DNA from: Shimia gijangensis
GTDB taxonomy: Bacteria; Pseudomonadota; Alphaproteobacteria; Rhodobacterales; Rhodobacteraceae
Direction: 5' to 3'
Assembly: GCF_900142085.1 (NCBI RefSeq)
Contig: NZ_FQZQ01000006.1
Location: forward strand, 124,001 to 188,000
DNA: 64,000 nt
Shown: one piece after another, positions 18,195 through 30,521 of the stretch
How the letters are laid out: each line of letters begins with the position of its first letter
Position numbering within the stretch: position 1 is the stretch's first letter
Translations under genes and position numbers: made by a program
Notes under the pieces: generated by a model
Told to the model about the DNA's origin: nothing
Seen by the model: only the letters and a program-made list of their open reading frames with translations
The model's database searches: none

Positions 18195-18809
18195 ATGAGC
18201 AAAACCTTCCTTCAGAACATCTATGATCGCAACAACGTGCCCGACGTAACCGAGCTTTATGATCAATGGGCCGCCACTTACGAAAAAGAGATTTCAGGAA
18301 ACGGCTATGCCACGCCAAAACGCTGCGCAGAAGCGCTGACGCTCGTGGCTACGGACCTCAACCGTCCGGTGCTGGATTTTGGCTGTGGCACCGGATTATC
18401 GGGCATGGCGCTGCGGCTTGCTGGATTTAGGGTGCTGGACGGACGTGATCTCTCGGACGAAATGCTGGATCAGGCCCGTGCCAAAGGGATCTACCGCAAC
18501 CTCAAACAGGTCGCGCCAGACGGTGGGCTGGCAGGCATCGCCGGACAATATGATCTGATCGCCGCAATTGGAGTGATCGGGGTCGGCGCAGGCCCAGCGT
18601 CACTGGTGCAGGATTTGTTAGATGCACTGCCCAAAGGTGGACTGCTGGTGTTCTCATACAATGACCATGTCATGCAGGACGGCGAATATGCCGAGGCTCG
18701 CGACGCGGTTCTGGAGAGTGGACTGGCTATTGAACGCCTACGTGAATTTGGCCCACACCTGCCGGGGCAAGGGTTGAACTCTGACGTTTATGTCTTTGAA
18801 AAAGCATAA
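18195..18809 (+). CDS. class I SAM-dependent methyltransferase
   Basis: A 204-residue methyltransferase with SAM motif I VLDFGCGTGLSGMAL near residue 60 and DGRDLSDEMLDQARAKG as motif II. The N-terminus (VTELYDQWAATYEKEI) is typical of small-molecule methyltransferases of the Methyltransf_11/25 type. The substrate cannot be predicted. The stop overlaps the gluQ ATG by one base, so the two genes are co-translated. Confidence 0.85.
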   Translation: MSKTFLQNIYDRNNVPDVTELYDQWAATYEKEISGNGYATPKRCAEALTLVATDLNRPVLDFGCGTGLSGMALRLAGFRVLDGRDLSDEMLDQARAKGIYRNLKQVAPDGGLAGIAGQYDLIAAIGVIGVGAGPASLVQDLLDALPKGGLLVFSYNDHVMQDGEYAEARDAVLESGLAIERLREFGPHLPGQGLNSDVYVFEKA

Positions 18810-19648
18810 TGTTTCGAACAAGATTTGCCCCATCCCCAACCGGACCGCTGCATCTGGGCCACGCTTACTCTGCTCTTCTCGCGCATGATACGGCCCGTCA
18901 AAAAAACGGCGAATTCCTTCTGCGTATTGATGATCTCGACCAGTCCCGCGCGCGTGTGCATTGGGAGCAGCAAATCTATGACGACTTAAGATGGCTCGGT
19001 ATTTCCTGGGATAGCCCGGTTCGACGCCAATCTGAGCACTTTGAAGACTATGCAGCCGCCTTGAATCAGTTGCGCGAAAAAAACCTCACATTTGAGTGCC
19101 AATGCTCCCGACGTGACATCGAAACTGCTGCAAATGCCCCGCAAGAAGGCGTACCGGACTTTGGACCAGACGGCCGAATATATCCCGGAACCTGCCGCAC
19201 ACTTGCACTCTCGTCAAACAAGACCACTTGCACCCGCCTCAACATGAAAGCTGCCTGCTCAACCGGTCTTCCCGCTTCATTTATCGAAACCGGCCTGGAT
19301 CAAACAAGTTCTCAAGAGGTAAACATTGATGACTTGATTGCGACTGTAGGCGATGTCGTTCTGGCACGCCGCGAAATGACCGCTTCGTATCATCTGTCTG
19401 TTGTGATTGACGATGCGGCCTGCGGTGTCAGTCATGTCATCCGCGGTCATGACCTGTTCGACGCCACCCGTATTCACGTCTTGCTGCAATCTCTGCTTGG
19501 ACTTTCCACGCCCGAATATCACCACCACAGGTTAATCCGGGACGAAGATGGCAAGCGCCTTGCCAAACGTGATGACGCCCGTGCCATCGCCAAATACCGC
19601 GCGGAAGGAGCCACACCACAGGACATCCGCGCCATGGTGGGTCTCTAA
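18809..19648 (+). CDS. gluQ: glutamyl-Q tRNA(Asp) synthetase
   Basis: A truncated GluRS paralogue that attaches glutamate to queuosine in the anticodon of tRNA(Asp). The 279 residues lack the anticodon-binding domain, as expected. The HIGH-type motif is HLGHAYS near residue 16, the KMSKS-type motif is KRLAKRD near residue 250, and the zinc site is made of CQC in FECQCSRRD and Y/C in YPGTCR. FAPSPTGPLHLGH marks the class I synthetase fold. Confidence 0.94.
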   Translation: MFRTRFAPSPTGPLHLGHAYSALLAHDTARQKNGEFLLRIDDLDQSRARVHWEQQIYDDLRWLGISWDSPVRRQSEHFEDYAAALNQLREKNLTFECQCSRRDIETAANAPQEGVPDFGPDGRIYPGTCRTLALSSNKTTCTRLNMKAACSTGLPASFIETGLDQTSSQEVNIDDLIATVGDVVLARREMTASYHLSVVIDDAACGVSHVIRGHDLFDATRIHVLLQSLLGLSTPEYHHHRLIRDEDGKRLAKRDDARAIAKYRAEGATPQDIRAMVGL

Positions 19649-19697
19649 CTCCACTGTTTCAGAAATACTCGTGCCGCAGACATGACCAGATGGCCAT

Positions 19698-20057
19698 TCA
19701 CCCCGTCGGCGACATCAATTCCGTCTCGTCGCCCGCCCGCACTGCGGTATAAAAACAACTCCGCCGGTTGGTGTGGCAAGCAGGACCGGTCTGGCGCACA
19801 ATCACCAGCAGGCAATCTCGATCACAATCCAGGCGAAAATCCACCAGCTCCTGAACATGCCCCGAACTTTCGCCCTTCACCCAAAAGGATTGGCGCGACC
19901 GCGACCAATAGGTCACGCGTCCGCTATCCAATGTGCGCCGAACAGCTTCTGAGTTCATCCAGGCCATCATCAGAATTTCGCTGGTATCGGCGTCCTGCGC
20001 AATTGCGGGCACCAGACCTGCATCGTTGTATTTCAAAGTCTCGGGATCAAATGTCAT
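19698..20057 (-). CDS. hisI: phosphoribosyl-AMP cyclohydrolase
   Basis: HisI opens the adenine ring of phosphoribosyl-AMP in histidine synthesis. From the ATG at 20057 (AAAGGG seven bases upstream) it is 119 residues. The metal site is DCDRDCLLV with Cys in GPACHTNRRSCFY, and WMNSEA and YWSRSRQSFWVKGESSGH are classic HisI motifs. No other his gene is near. Confidence 0.97.
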   Translation of the reverse strand: MTFDPETLKYNDAGLVPAIAQDADTSEILMMAWMNSEAVRRTLDSGRVTYWSRSRQSFWVKGESSGHVQELVDFRLDCDRDCLLVIVRQTGPACHTNRRSCFYTAVRAGDETELMSPTG

Positions 20058-20122
20058 GTCCAAACCCTTTGCATCCTGCTTTGCCTCCTCTATCTAGGAA
20101 TTACGAAACAAAGGGAACAGCC

Positions 20123-20575
20123 ATGTCCGGCGAAAACGACCTGATCAAACTCTATTCCGGGCGCATTCTGGCGCTTGCTGCTGCCATTCCACACACCGAC
20201 AGGTTGGCTACCCCACAAGCCACGGTAAAAAAACGCGCACCACTTTGCGGTTCGACCGTGACCGTGGACATCATGCTAGAGAACGGACATATCGCAGATT
20301 TCGCTCAGGACGTTAGAGCCTGTGCATTGGGTCAGGCTTCGGCATCCGTTGTGGGTGCAAACGTAATCGGTCGCTCCCAAGGCGAAATTGAATCCGCCCG
20401 CGATGCGCTGAAAGATATGCTGAAATCCGACGGCCCAACACCCCCATCCCCTTTTGAAGAACTCGAGGTTCTGAGACCGGCGCGGGAATACAAAAACCGC
20501 CATGCATCCATTCTTCTTGCATTGGAAGCAACGCTTGAAGCCATGGATCAGGCCGCGCAGGCGAACTGCGCCTGA
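20123..20575 (+). CDS. iron-sulfur cluster assembly scaffold protein, NifU/IscU-like
   Basis: A 150-residue protein related to the IscU/SufU/NifU N-terminal scaffold. Potential ligand Cys lie in APLCGSTV (~residue 36) and DVRACALGQASASV (~residue 63), corresponding to conserved scaffold positions; a third Cys occurs only in the last residues, so cluster binding is not certain. The ATG at 20123 has AAAGGGA upstream; longer frames upstream run antisense through hisI and are not real. Confidence 0.82.
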   Translation: MSGENDLIKLYSGRILALAAAIPHTDRLATPQATVKKRAPLCGSTVTVDIMLENGHIADFAQDVRACALGQASASVVGANVIGRSQGEIESARDALKDMLKSDGPTPPSPFEELEVLRPAREYKNRHASILLALEATLEAMDQAAQANCA

Positions 20576-20591
20576 CACCGTCCACATTGCC

Positions 20592-20627
20592 AAAAAAACC
20601 GCCGCACTTCCAAAAGGAAGGCGGCGG
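20592..20627 (-). terminator. strong intrinsic terminator closing the minus-strand unit of the 40-codon gene
   Basis: Read on the minus strand, a 12-bp stem with one bulge and a 4-base loop is followed by seven T. It lies about 150 bases downstream of the 40-codon gene, so that transcript would carry a long 3' untranslated segment (20628-20780) in which I see no credible gene. On the plus strand it may also slow transcription leaving the NifU-like gene, but there is no T-run on that side. Confidence 0.85.
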
Positions 20628-20780
20628 AGGTTTGGTGCGTTCTCGTGGGGACCCGGGACAATTCCGATGGGATCGAGGCAGAACCCTATTCGGGACGAAA
20701 GACAGGCAGTGTCAGTCACGATGCATCAAAGTGGGGACAGGATGCGTGGAACTGACCGGCACGAGTGCGCAGGCAGAAAC

Positions 20781-20903
20781 TTAGGCTATTCCGGGCACAT
20801 GCAGGGCAACAAGCATCATCACGATCAGGGCAACAGCGCCAAAAGAATCCTGAATCAACGTGCTGCGTGAATTACGGATCACGTTTTTGATTTGGGTCAT
20901 CAT
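20781..20903 (-). CDS. 40-residue single-span membrane protein, probable SOS-regulated gene
   Basis: Starts ATGATGACC with AGGAG nine bases upstream. The first ~18 residues are polar and basic (TQIKNVIRNSRS), followed by a hydrophobic span of about 20 residues (FGAVALIVMMLVALHVPG). An N-in membrane topology with a short periplasmic end is likely. A perfect alphaproteobacterial SOS box lies 69 bases upstream (20972-20986), and a strong terminator follows. It stands downstream of recG on the same strand. I recognise similar short proteins in Rhodobacteraceae but know no function; the design recalls SidA of Caulobacter. Confidence 0.7.
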   Translation of the reverse strand: MMTQIKNVIRNSRSTLIQDSFGAVALIVMMLVALHVPGIA

Positions 20904-20971
20904 GGCGGCGGCTCCTGCTCGAACATTACTTTTGTTGCCTCTTTGTTCTCACACCCTCAACTGCGTGTAAA

Positions 20972-20986
20972 GAACTTTCTGAGAAC
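20972..20986 (-). promoter_or_regulatory. LexA (SOS) box GTTC-N7-GTTC, with extra GTTC repeats
   Basis: On the minus strand the sequence is GTTC, seven bases, GTTC, the established LexA operator pattern of Rhizobiales, Rhodobacter and Caulobacter. Two more GTTC units lie upstream at 10-base steps (plus-strand GAAC at 20993 and 21003), so four GTTC copies sit on nearly the same helix face. TTTACA immediately follows on the minus strand and could be the -35 element, which would place LexA over the promoter. Confidence 0.6.
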
Positions 20987-21014
20987 ATTTGCGAACAAAT
21001 CGGAACCCTTACGG

Positions 21015-25558
<4,544 letters not shown>

Positions 25559-25601
25559 TTAAGTGATAGGGGTCAGCAGGCTTGAGGTCCAGAGGAACTA
25601 C

Positions 25602-26321
25602 TTAGGCCTGCAACGCCATCCGTTCCTGATCAAGACGTTCGGTCGGTTGAGGATCACGCAATACATAGCCCCGCCCCCAGACCGTCTCAATATGGTTATC
25701 GCCACCCGTGGCCTCGCTCAGTTTCTTGCGAAGTTTGCAGATAAAGACGTCAATAATCTTTAATTCAGGCTCGTCCATGCCACCGTAAAGATGCTTCAGG
25801 AACATTTCCTTAGTCAGAGTTGTACCTTTGCGTAGGGACAGCAACTCAAGCATTTGATATTCTTTGCCAGTCAGATGCACAGGTTTACCATCCACGTCCA
25901 CGGTTTTGGCATCCAGATTAACCGCAATCTTGCCAGTGTGAATCACCGACTGAGAATGACCTTTGGAACGCCGAATAATAGCATGAATACGCGCTACCAG
26001 TTCTTCACGGTGAAATGGTTTGGTAAGATAATCATCTGCCCCAAACCCAAACCCTTTGATTTTGCTTTCGGTGTCATCCGCACCTGAAAGAATCAAAATC
26101 GGCGTTTCAATGCGTGCCAACCGCAACTGGCGCAATACCTCGTGGCCATTCATATCTGGAAGGCCAAGGTCCAGAAGAATCAGATCATAGTCATAAAGCT
26201 TAGCCAGATCGATGCCTTCTTCTCCAAGATCGGTGGCATATACGTTCAAATTCGCATGGGTCAGCATCATTTCAATGCTTTTTGAAGTTGCCGGATCGTC
26301 TTCTACCAACAGCACACGCAT
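25602..26321 (-). CDS. ctrA: cell-cycle response regulator CtrA
   Basis: A 239-residue OmpR-type response regulator. The receiver has the acidic pocket EDD at residues 7-9, phospho-acceptor Asp51 in LLDLGLPD, and the switch Lys in LTKPFHREE. The winged helix ([29 protein letters not shown]) is nearly invariant among CtrA proteins. In Caulobacter CtrA controls division and motility; in Rhodobacterales it mostly controls motility and gene-transfer-agent production. The gene is preceded by a TTAA-rich promoter region and by sciP. Confidence 0.97.
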   Translation of the reverse strand: MRVLLVEDDPATSKSIEMMLTHANLNVYATDLGEEGIDLAKLYDYDLILLDLGLPDMNGHEVLRQLRLARIETPILILSGADDTESKIKGFGFGADDYLTKPFHREELVARIHAIIRRSKGHSQSVIHTGKIAVNLDAKTVDVDGKPVHLTGKEYQMLELLSLRKGTTLTKEMFLKHLYGGMDEPELKIIDVFICKLRKKLSEATGGDNHIETVWGRGYVLRDPQPTERLDQERMALQA

Positions 26322-26335
26322 GACAGGTTCCTCGT

Positions 26336-26390
26336 TTAAAGTATCGTGGTTGCTGTTAACCTTGGCGAAAAAAGGTTAACCACTGGTTAC
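26336..26390 (-). promoter_or_regulatory. ctrA promoter region with a 20-base periodic TTAA array
   Basis: TTAA occurs at 26336, 26356 and 26376, exactly 20 bases apart (two helical turns). The third is followed by seven bases and TTAC at 26387, giving TTAA-N7-TTAC, one mismatch from the CtrA consensus TTAA-N7-TTAA. The middle pair forms an inverted repeat GTTAACC...GGTTAAC. Autoregulation by CtrA and modulation by SciP are inferred from the sites and the neighbourhood. Confidence 0.5.
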
Positions 26391-26417
26391 TGTTGAAACG
26401 AGTTTTACACACACAAC

Positions 26418-26696
26418 TTATGGTTGTCTATATTTCTGAACGTTTGTCGCTTTGAGTGCATCCGTACCATGCTGCGACACGGCCTGCAGCCATTCGCGGA
26501 ATTCATCATCGCTCAAACCGTATCTGTCGAGCGCTTCTGCCTGTGTTATCAGGCCATATAACACCCCCCGTACGACAGCCGCTTTGCGCGAGGCCACCCA
26601 ACGCCTGGTGTTCACCGGTGGTAAATCTGCCAAAGACATCACGTGACCACTGGCTGTGGTCACGGTTCTTGGCCCCTCAACTTTCTTTAAATACAT
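26418..26696 (-). CDS. sciP: CtrA inhibitor SciP (DUF1153)
   Basis: A 92-residue protein with the DUF1153/SciP pattern: SLADLPPVNTRRWVASRKAAVV, then LITQAEALDRYGLSDDEFREW as a helix-turn-helix, and an ending near KATNVQKYRQ. In Caulobacter SciP binds DNA and CtrA and blocks CtrA-activated genes in G1. It lies just upstream of ctrA on the same strand, with the ctrA promoter in the gap. GAGGGGATAGGG precedes the ATG, and a GATTC (CcrM-type GANTC) site lies at 26721 in its upstream region. Confidence 0.9.
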   Translation of the reverse strand: MYLKKVEGPRTVTTASGHVMSLADLPPVNTRRWVASRKAAVVRGVLYGLITQAEALDRYGLSDDEFREWLQAVSQHGTDALKATNVQKYRQP

Positions 26697-26761
26697 GCCC
26701 TATCCCCTCACATTCAGGGCGATTCTGACGGATCAGCCTTAACGAGGCGTGAAACTGCCCC

Positions 26762-26789
26762 TTGAGAGTAGTTAGGATTTTCCTATATT
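26762..26789 (+). promoter_or_regulatory. sigma-70 type promoter of mnmA
   Basis: TTGAGA (26762-26767) and TATATT (26784-26789) are separated by 16 bases and lie about 30 bases before the mnmA start, so the leader would be short. Confidence 0.5.
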
Positions 26790-26818
26790 CTCATCGACTT
26801 CTGATCGGAGATAAAAAC

Positions 26819-27964
26819 ATGGCGCTCGATAGCGACGCGAACCTGAATTCCCTTGGCTTTGCCAAGCCCCCTGCCGAGACCCGCGTGGTTGTGGCCATGT
26901 CGGGTGGCGTGGACAGTTCGGTAGTGGCCGCCAAACTGGCAGACGAAGGTTACGACGTTGTTGGGGTAACGTTGCAGCTTTATGACCATGGCGCGGCTCT
27001 GGCCAAAAAAGGTGCGTGCTGTGCGGGGATTGATATCCATGACGCGCGCCATGTCGCCGAAGAAAAGGGTTTCCCACATTACGTGTTGGATTATGAAAAC
27101 ATATTTCAGGACGCCGTGATCGATGAATTTGCCGATAGCTACCTCGCGGGCGCAACCCCTGTGCCCTGTATCCGCTGCAACGAGCGGGTGAAATTCAAAG
27201 ACCTTTTGGAGACAGCCAAGGATCTGGATGCAGATTGCATGGCTACCGGCCACTATATTCAGCGCAAAACAGGCCCAAATGGCCCTGAGTTGCACAGCGC
27301 CGAAGACGCCAATCGCGATCAAAGCTATTTCCTGTTCTCCACAACACCAGAACAGCTAGACTATCTGCGATTTCCTTTAGGGCATTTGCCCAACAAGGAT
27401 GCGACCCGTGCGATGGCATCTGAGTATGGGCTGGCCGTGGCGGACAAGCCCGACAGTCAGGATATCTGCTTTGTGCCCGATGGTGACTATGCCAGCGTGA
27501 TTGAAAAACTGCGTCCCGGCTCTGCAGAGCCCGGAGAGATTGTCGACCACGAAGGCAATGTCCGTGGCACCCACAACGGGGTGATCCACTATACGATCGG
27601 TCAACGTCGCGGCCTTGGCATCGGGGGGCTTTCCACGCCGCTTTATGTCGTGCGGTTGGATGTGGACGCCAAACAGGTGATCGTCGGCCCCAAGGAAATG
27701 CTAACTACTCGAGTCATTCCGGTGCGCGAGATCAACTGGCTGGGCGATGAACCTTTTGAGAGCCGCGCCGAATGGCATGTGGCTGTTAAAGTGCGGTCAA
27801 CCCGCCCTCCACATGACGCGATCATCCGCCCTACGGGTTCTGATACGGCCGAAATTGAACTGCTCACCCCGGAAACGGGTGTGTCTCCGGGTCAGGCTTG
27901 TGTGTTTTATGACACCGAAAGCAGCCGCATCTTTGGCGGTGGCTGGATTTGGCGTGGGTATTGA
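26819..27964 (+). CDS. mnmA: tRNA-specific 2-thiouridylase
   Basis: MnmA thiolates U34 of tRNA(Lys/Glu/Gln). From the ATG at 26819 (GGAG upstream) it has 381 residues. The PP-loop [12 protein letters not shown] lies at residues 26-37; the catalytic Cys pair is Cys117 (in PVPCIRC) and the Cys in [12 protein letters not shown] near 218. [10 protein letters not shown] and ACVFYDTE are family landmarks. An upstream extension of the frame is non-conserved and contains the promoter. Confidence 0.97.
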   Translation: MALDSDANLNSLGFAKPPAETRVVVAMSGGVDSSVVAAKLADEGYDVVGVTLQLYDHGAALAKKGACCAGIDIHDARHVAEEKGFPHYVLDYENIFQDAVIDEFADSYLAGATPVPCIRCNERVKFKDLLETAKDLDADCMATGHYIQRKTGPNGPELHSAEDANRDQSYFLFSTTPEQLDYLRFPLGHLPNKDATRAMASEYGLAVADKPDSQDICFVPDGDYASVIEKLRPGSAEPGEIVDHEGNVRGTHNGVIHYTIGQRRGLGIGGLSTPLYVVRLDVDAKQVIVGPKEMLTTRVIPVREINWLGDEPFESRAEWHVAVKVRSTRPPHDAIIRPTGSDTAEIELLTPETGVSPGQACVFYDTESSRIFGGGWIWRGY

Positions 27965-27976
27965 CCTGGCGGCGGT

Positions 27977-28555
27977 CTAGATCGTGTCAGTGGCACTGTT
28001 GGCCAACACATAAAGACCGACAGCGATCATGGCATAGGGGCCAAGTTTCTCTAGTTTGGCAATCCAGCCGCCGCTGAACGCGGCCCCACGTGCCAATGTA
28101 AGCCCCAGTAACCCAAGACCCAAAACCGCAACCCCAGCCCCAATCAGGGCGGTTATGCGCAACGCCGGCAGCGTATCAGCCATCAGAGGGGCCAGGACTG
28201 CCAGACTGTCGGTGGACAAGCTGAGAAACAGTACTGTGCTCGCCAGCAGCGTAGCACCAGCGGAAACCGGCATGTCACCCTCTCCTAGGCCCCTCCATTG
28301 GCGCCAAACCCCCATGCAGCCCAATATCAAGGGAATAAATCCCAAATAGCCGGTCCAGCCCGGCATGGTCTCGTCCGCGCCTTCGGCAATCAGTAAGGCA
28401 ATCACCAAAACAGTTGCTTGTGCCGCCAAATATCCTCCCAGCACACGCGGTCGATTTGAAGTCAGCAGCAACGCGACCATGACGGCTAGATTGTCGAGGT
28501 TGGTGGCAACCATCGCAAAGCCAGAGGACGCGGCCATCGCCAGATGCGCCAGCAT
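27977..28555 (-). CDS. CadD-like membrane transporter
   Basis: A 192-residue protein with about six spans. MVATNLDNLAVMVALL near residue 16 matches the cadmium-resistance CadD family (FATNxDN...), which belongs to the LysE superfamily. Substrate assignment to cadmium is not safe. It starts one base after the lpxB stop and is probably the last gene of the lipid A block, but no functional link is evident. Confidence 0.72.
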   Translation of the reverse strand: MLAHLAMAASSGFAMVATNLDNLAVMVALLLTSNRPRVLGGYLAAQATVLVIALLIAEGADETMPGWTGYLGFIPLILGCMGVWRQWRGLGEGDMPVSAGATLLASTVLFLSLSTDSLAVLAPLMADTLPALRITALIGAGVAVLGLGLLGLTLARGAAFSGGWIAKLEKLGPYAMIAVGLYVLANSATDTI

Positions 28556-28556
28556 A

Positions 28557-29714
28557 TCAGCCCTTCACCCCCTCAATCACCGCCTGCGCTGCACGCAGAC
28601 CAGGACGTGCCTGCCCTTTGCCTAAAAGCTCCATGGTTCGTGCCATCGCCTGATACTGGGTCTCGGGGTGTTCCAGAATTTCCAGCAAGGCAGGCGCAAT
28701 TGCGTCGGCGCGAAAATTCGGCCCCAAAAACTCGGGCACCACGCGGGTATCGCTCACCAGATTGACCAATGTCACCGTATCAATCAGCGCCATTCGGCTC
28801 ATGATCTGCCAACTTAGCCAGCTTAGGTTATAGGCTATCACCATCGGAGTCGCGCTGGCCGCCAACTCCAGCGACACGGTGCCCGACGCAGCCAATGCCA
28901 CATCAGCTGCTCTGAAAGCCGCGCGTTTTTGCGTCACAGCGGCTGTTTCGTCCATACTATTTGGATCTAGGATCACTGGAGGTTGAGGCCAGCTTGCGGC
29001 CAATTCTTTCACCAGATTGGCCACCGGGCTTGCTGCGGGCAAAACTACCTGAAGATCCGGCCGCACCTGCTTCATCCGGGCCACCACATCGCCAAAGGCG
29101 GGCGTCAGACGAGACACCTCGCCTTGGCGCGATCCGGGTAACGCCACCAGTAATGGTGCGTCCCCGATGCTGTGGGTGTCGCGGAATGCCTGAACTTCGG
29201 CCTCTGTCGCGACAGGTTCGTTCACCACCGGGTGCCCAACAAAATCGCAACGCATACCAGCCGCTTGCATATATGGCGGCTCAAACGGCAAGAGCGCCAG
29301 CACTTGATCAATCACCTTGGCCATTTTCGCCGCTCGTTTGGGGCGCCATGCCCAAACAGAAGGTGCGACGTAATGCACTGTGCGAATGGCACTGGCGGCT
29401 TTGACTTCTTTTGCAACACGCAGGCAGAAATCAGGGCTGTCGATAGTGACCAAAACATCGGGCTTTTCATCAAGCACAGCCCGCGCTGTCTGATGCATCC
29501 GTTTCAACAAATGGCGGTACTTCGGCAGTACCTCGGCAATGCCCATGACACTCAATTCATCCATTGCGAACAAACTGTTCATGCCTTTTGCCTGCATCAA
29601 AGGACCGCCGACGCCTTGGAAATTCACGTCAGGAGAAAGCTCCTTCAACCCCTCCATAAGGGCCGCGCCCAGCCTGTCGCCGGACAATTCGCCCGCGATC
29701 AGGAACACCTTCAT
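28557..29714 (-). CDS. lpxB: lipid A disaccharide synthase
   Basis: LpxB condenses UDP-diacylglucosamine with lipid X, at the inner face of the inner membrane. The 385 residues are typical. FLIAGELSGDRLGA at the N-terminus, VTIDSPDFCLRVA, HYVAPSVWAWRPKRA and LALLPFEPPYM are diagnostic glycosyltransferase-19 motifs, and ALPGSRQGEV marks the nucleotide-binding domain. It overlaps lpxI by one base. Confidence 0.97.
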   Translation of the reverse strand: MKVFLIAGELSGDRLGAALMEGLKELSPDVNFQGVGGPLMQAKGMNSLFAMDELSVMGIAEVLPKYRHLLKRMHQTARAVLDEKPDVLVTIDSPDFCLRVAKEVKAASAIRTVHYVAPSVWAWRPKRAAKMAKVIDQVLALLPFEPPYMQAAGMRCDFVGHPVVNEPVATEAEVQAFRDTHSIGDAPLLVALPGSRQGEVSRLTPAFGDVVARMKQVRPDLQVVLPAASPVANLVKELAASWPQPPVILDPNSMDETAAVTQKRAAFRAADVALAASGTVSLELAASATPMVIAYNLSWLSWQIMSRMALIDTVTLVNLVSDTRVVPEFLGPNFRADAIAPALLEILEHPETQYQAMARTMELLGKGQARPGLRAAQAVIEGVKG

Positions 29715-30517
29715 CAGAGCACCTGCCCCAGAAGGAACAAACCAGTCTCGTTCAGCGCTTTCAGTGTGTCAGCACGGTCCAGCAACACAACTTTACCCGA
29801 TGATACCACAATGCCGTCGAGCCCAGCTGCCGCAGCATTGCGCACCGTTTCAGGTCCAATCGCGGGCATATCAACCCGCAAATCCTGTCCCCGTTTCGGG
29901 GCTTTGACCAGAACACCGCCCTTGGCGCGGCGCAGATGTTCTGGCGTGTCTGCAACGAAACGCAACAACGCATCTGTGCCCTGCAAGGTTTCAATGCCCA
30001 GACAAAGGCCTGCAGAGACAACCGCCCCCTGCCCGACATCCAGCGGCGACAAAGCCAACAGTATGTCCGTGGCGCGGCCTGCGTCTGCCAGTTGCGCATC
30101 ACTTGGATCAGGGCCCGCAATCACGCCATCAAGGACTGTGATCTCTGGTAGCAGATCATGTGCGCCAACCACCGCAAAACCCTGTTCTTCAAATACAGTA
30201 ATAATCAGGCGCAAAATGGCATCATCGCCGCCTTGCATAGCCGCCATCAGACGAGGCGCGAGTCGCATCATAAAAGGATCAAGCTGCGTCGGATCAAGGG
30301 CCGGTCGGGACATGGCACCAGCCAGCACCACGCGTGTCACGCCGCGCTGCTTCAGATCCTCAAACAGGACGCTCAACTTTTCAAAGCGATGTTGTGCCAA
30401 TGGGGCCTGCATGGCATGATCGACGCCGTGAAATACCACCCGCACAGCTTCGGGGTACGCATTTGCCAACGTAACCGGTAACGCGCCTGCCCCGGAAAGG
30501 ATCGCAAGATCGCTCAT
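29714..30517 (-). CDS. lpxI: UDP-2,3-diacylglucosamine diphosphatase LpxI
   Basis: LpxI hydrolyses UDP-2,3-diacylglucosamine to lipid X and UMP; alphaproteobacteria use it in place of LpxH. The protein has 267 residues from the ATG after a GTG codon. VVGAHDLLPEITVLDG and KAPKRGQDLRVDMPAIGP are DUF1009 landmarks, the latter containing the catalytic Asp region. It lies between lpxA and lpxB as expected. Confidence 0.95.
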   Translation of the reverse strand: MSDLAILSGAGALPVTLANAYPEAVRVVFHGVDHAMQAPLAQHRFEKLSVLFEDLKQRGVTRVVLAGAMSRPALDPTQLDPFMMRLAPRLMAAMQGGDDAILRLIITVFEEQGFAVVGAHDLLPEITVLDGVIAGPDPSDAQLADAGRATDILLALSPLDVGQGAVVSAGLCLGIETLQGTDALLRFVADTPEHLRRAKGGVLVKAPKRGQDLRVDMPAIGPETVRNAAAAGLDGIVVSSGKVVLLDRADTLKALNETGLFLLGQVL

Positions 30518-30521
30518 CACG

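Noticed and set aside
20276-20719. A 147-codon minus-strand open frame overlapping the NifU-like gene.
   Set aside because: Most of it is antisense to a well-supported gene and it runs through the strong terminator.
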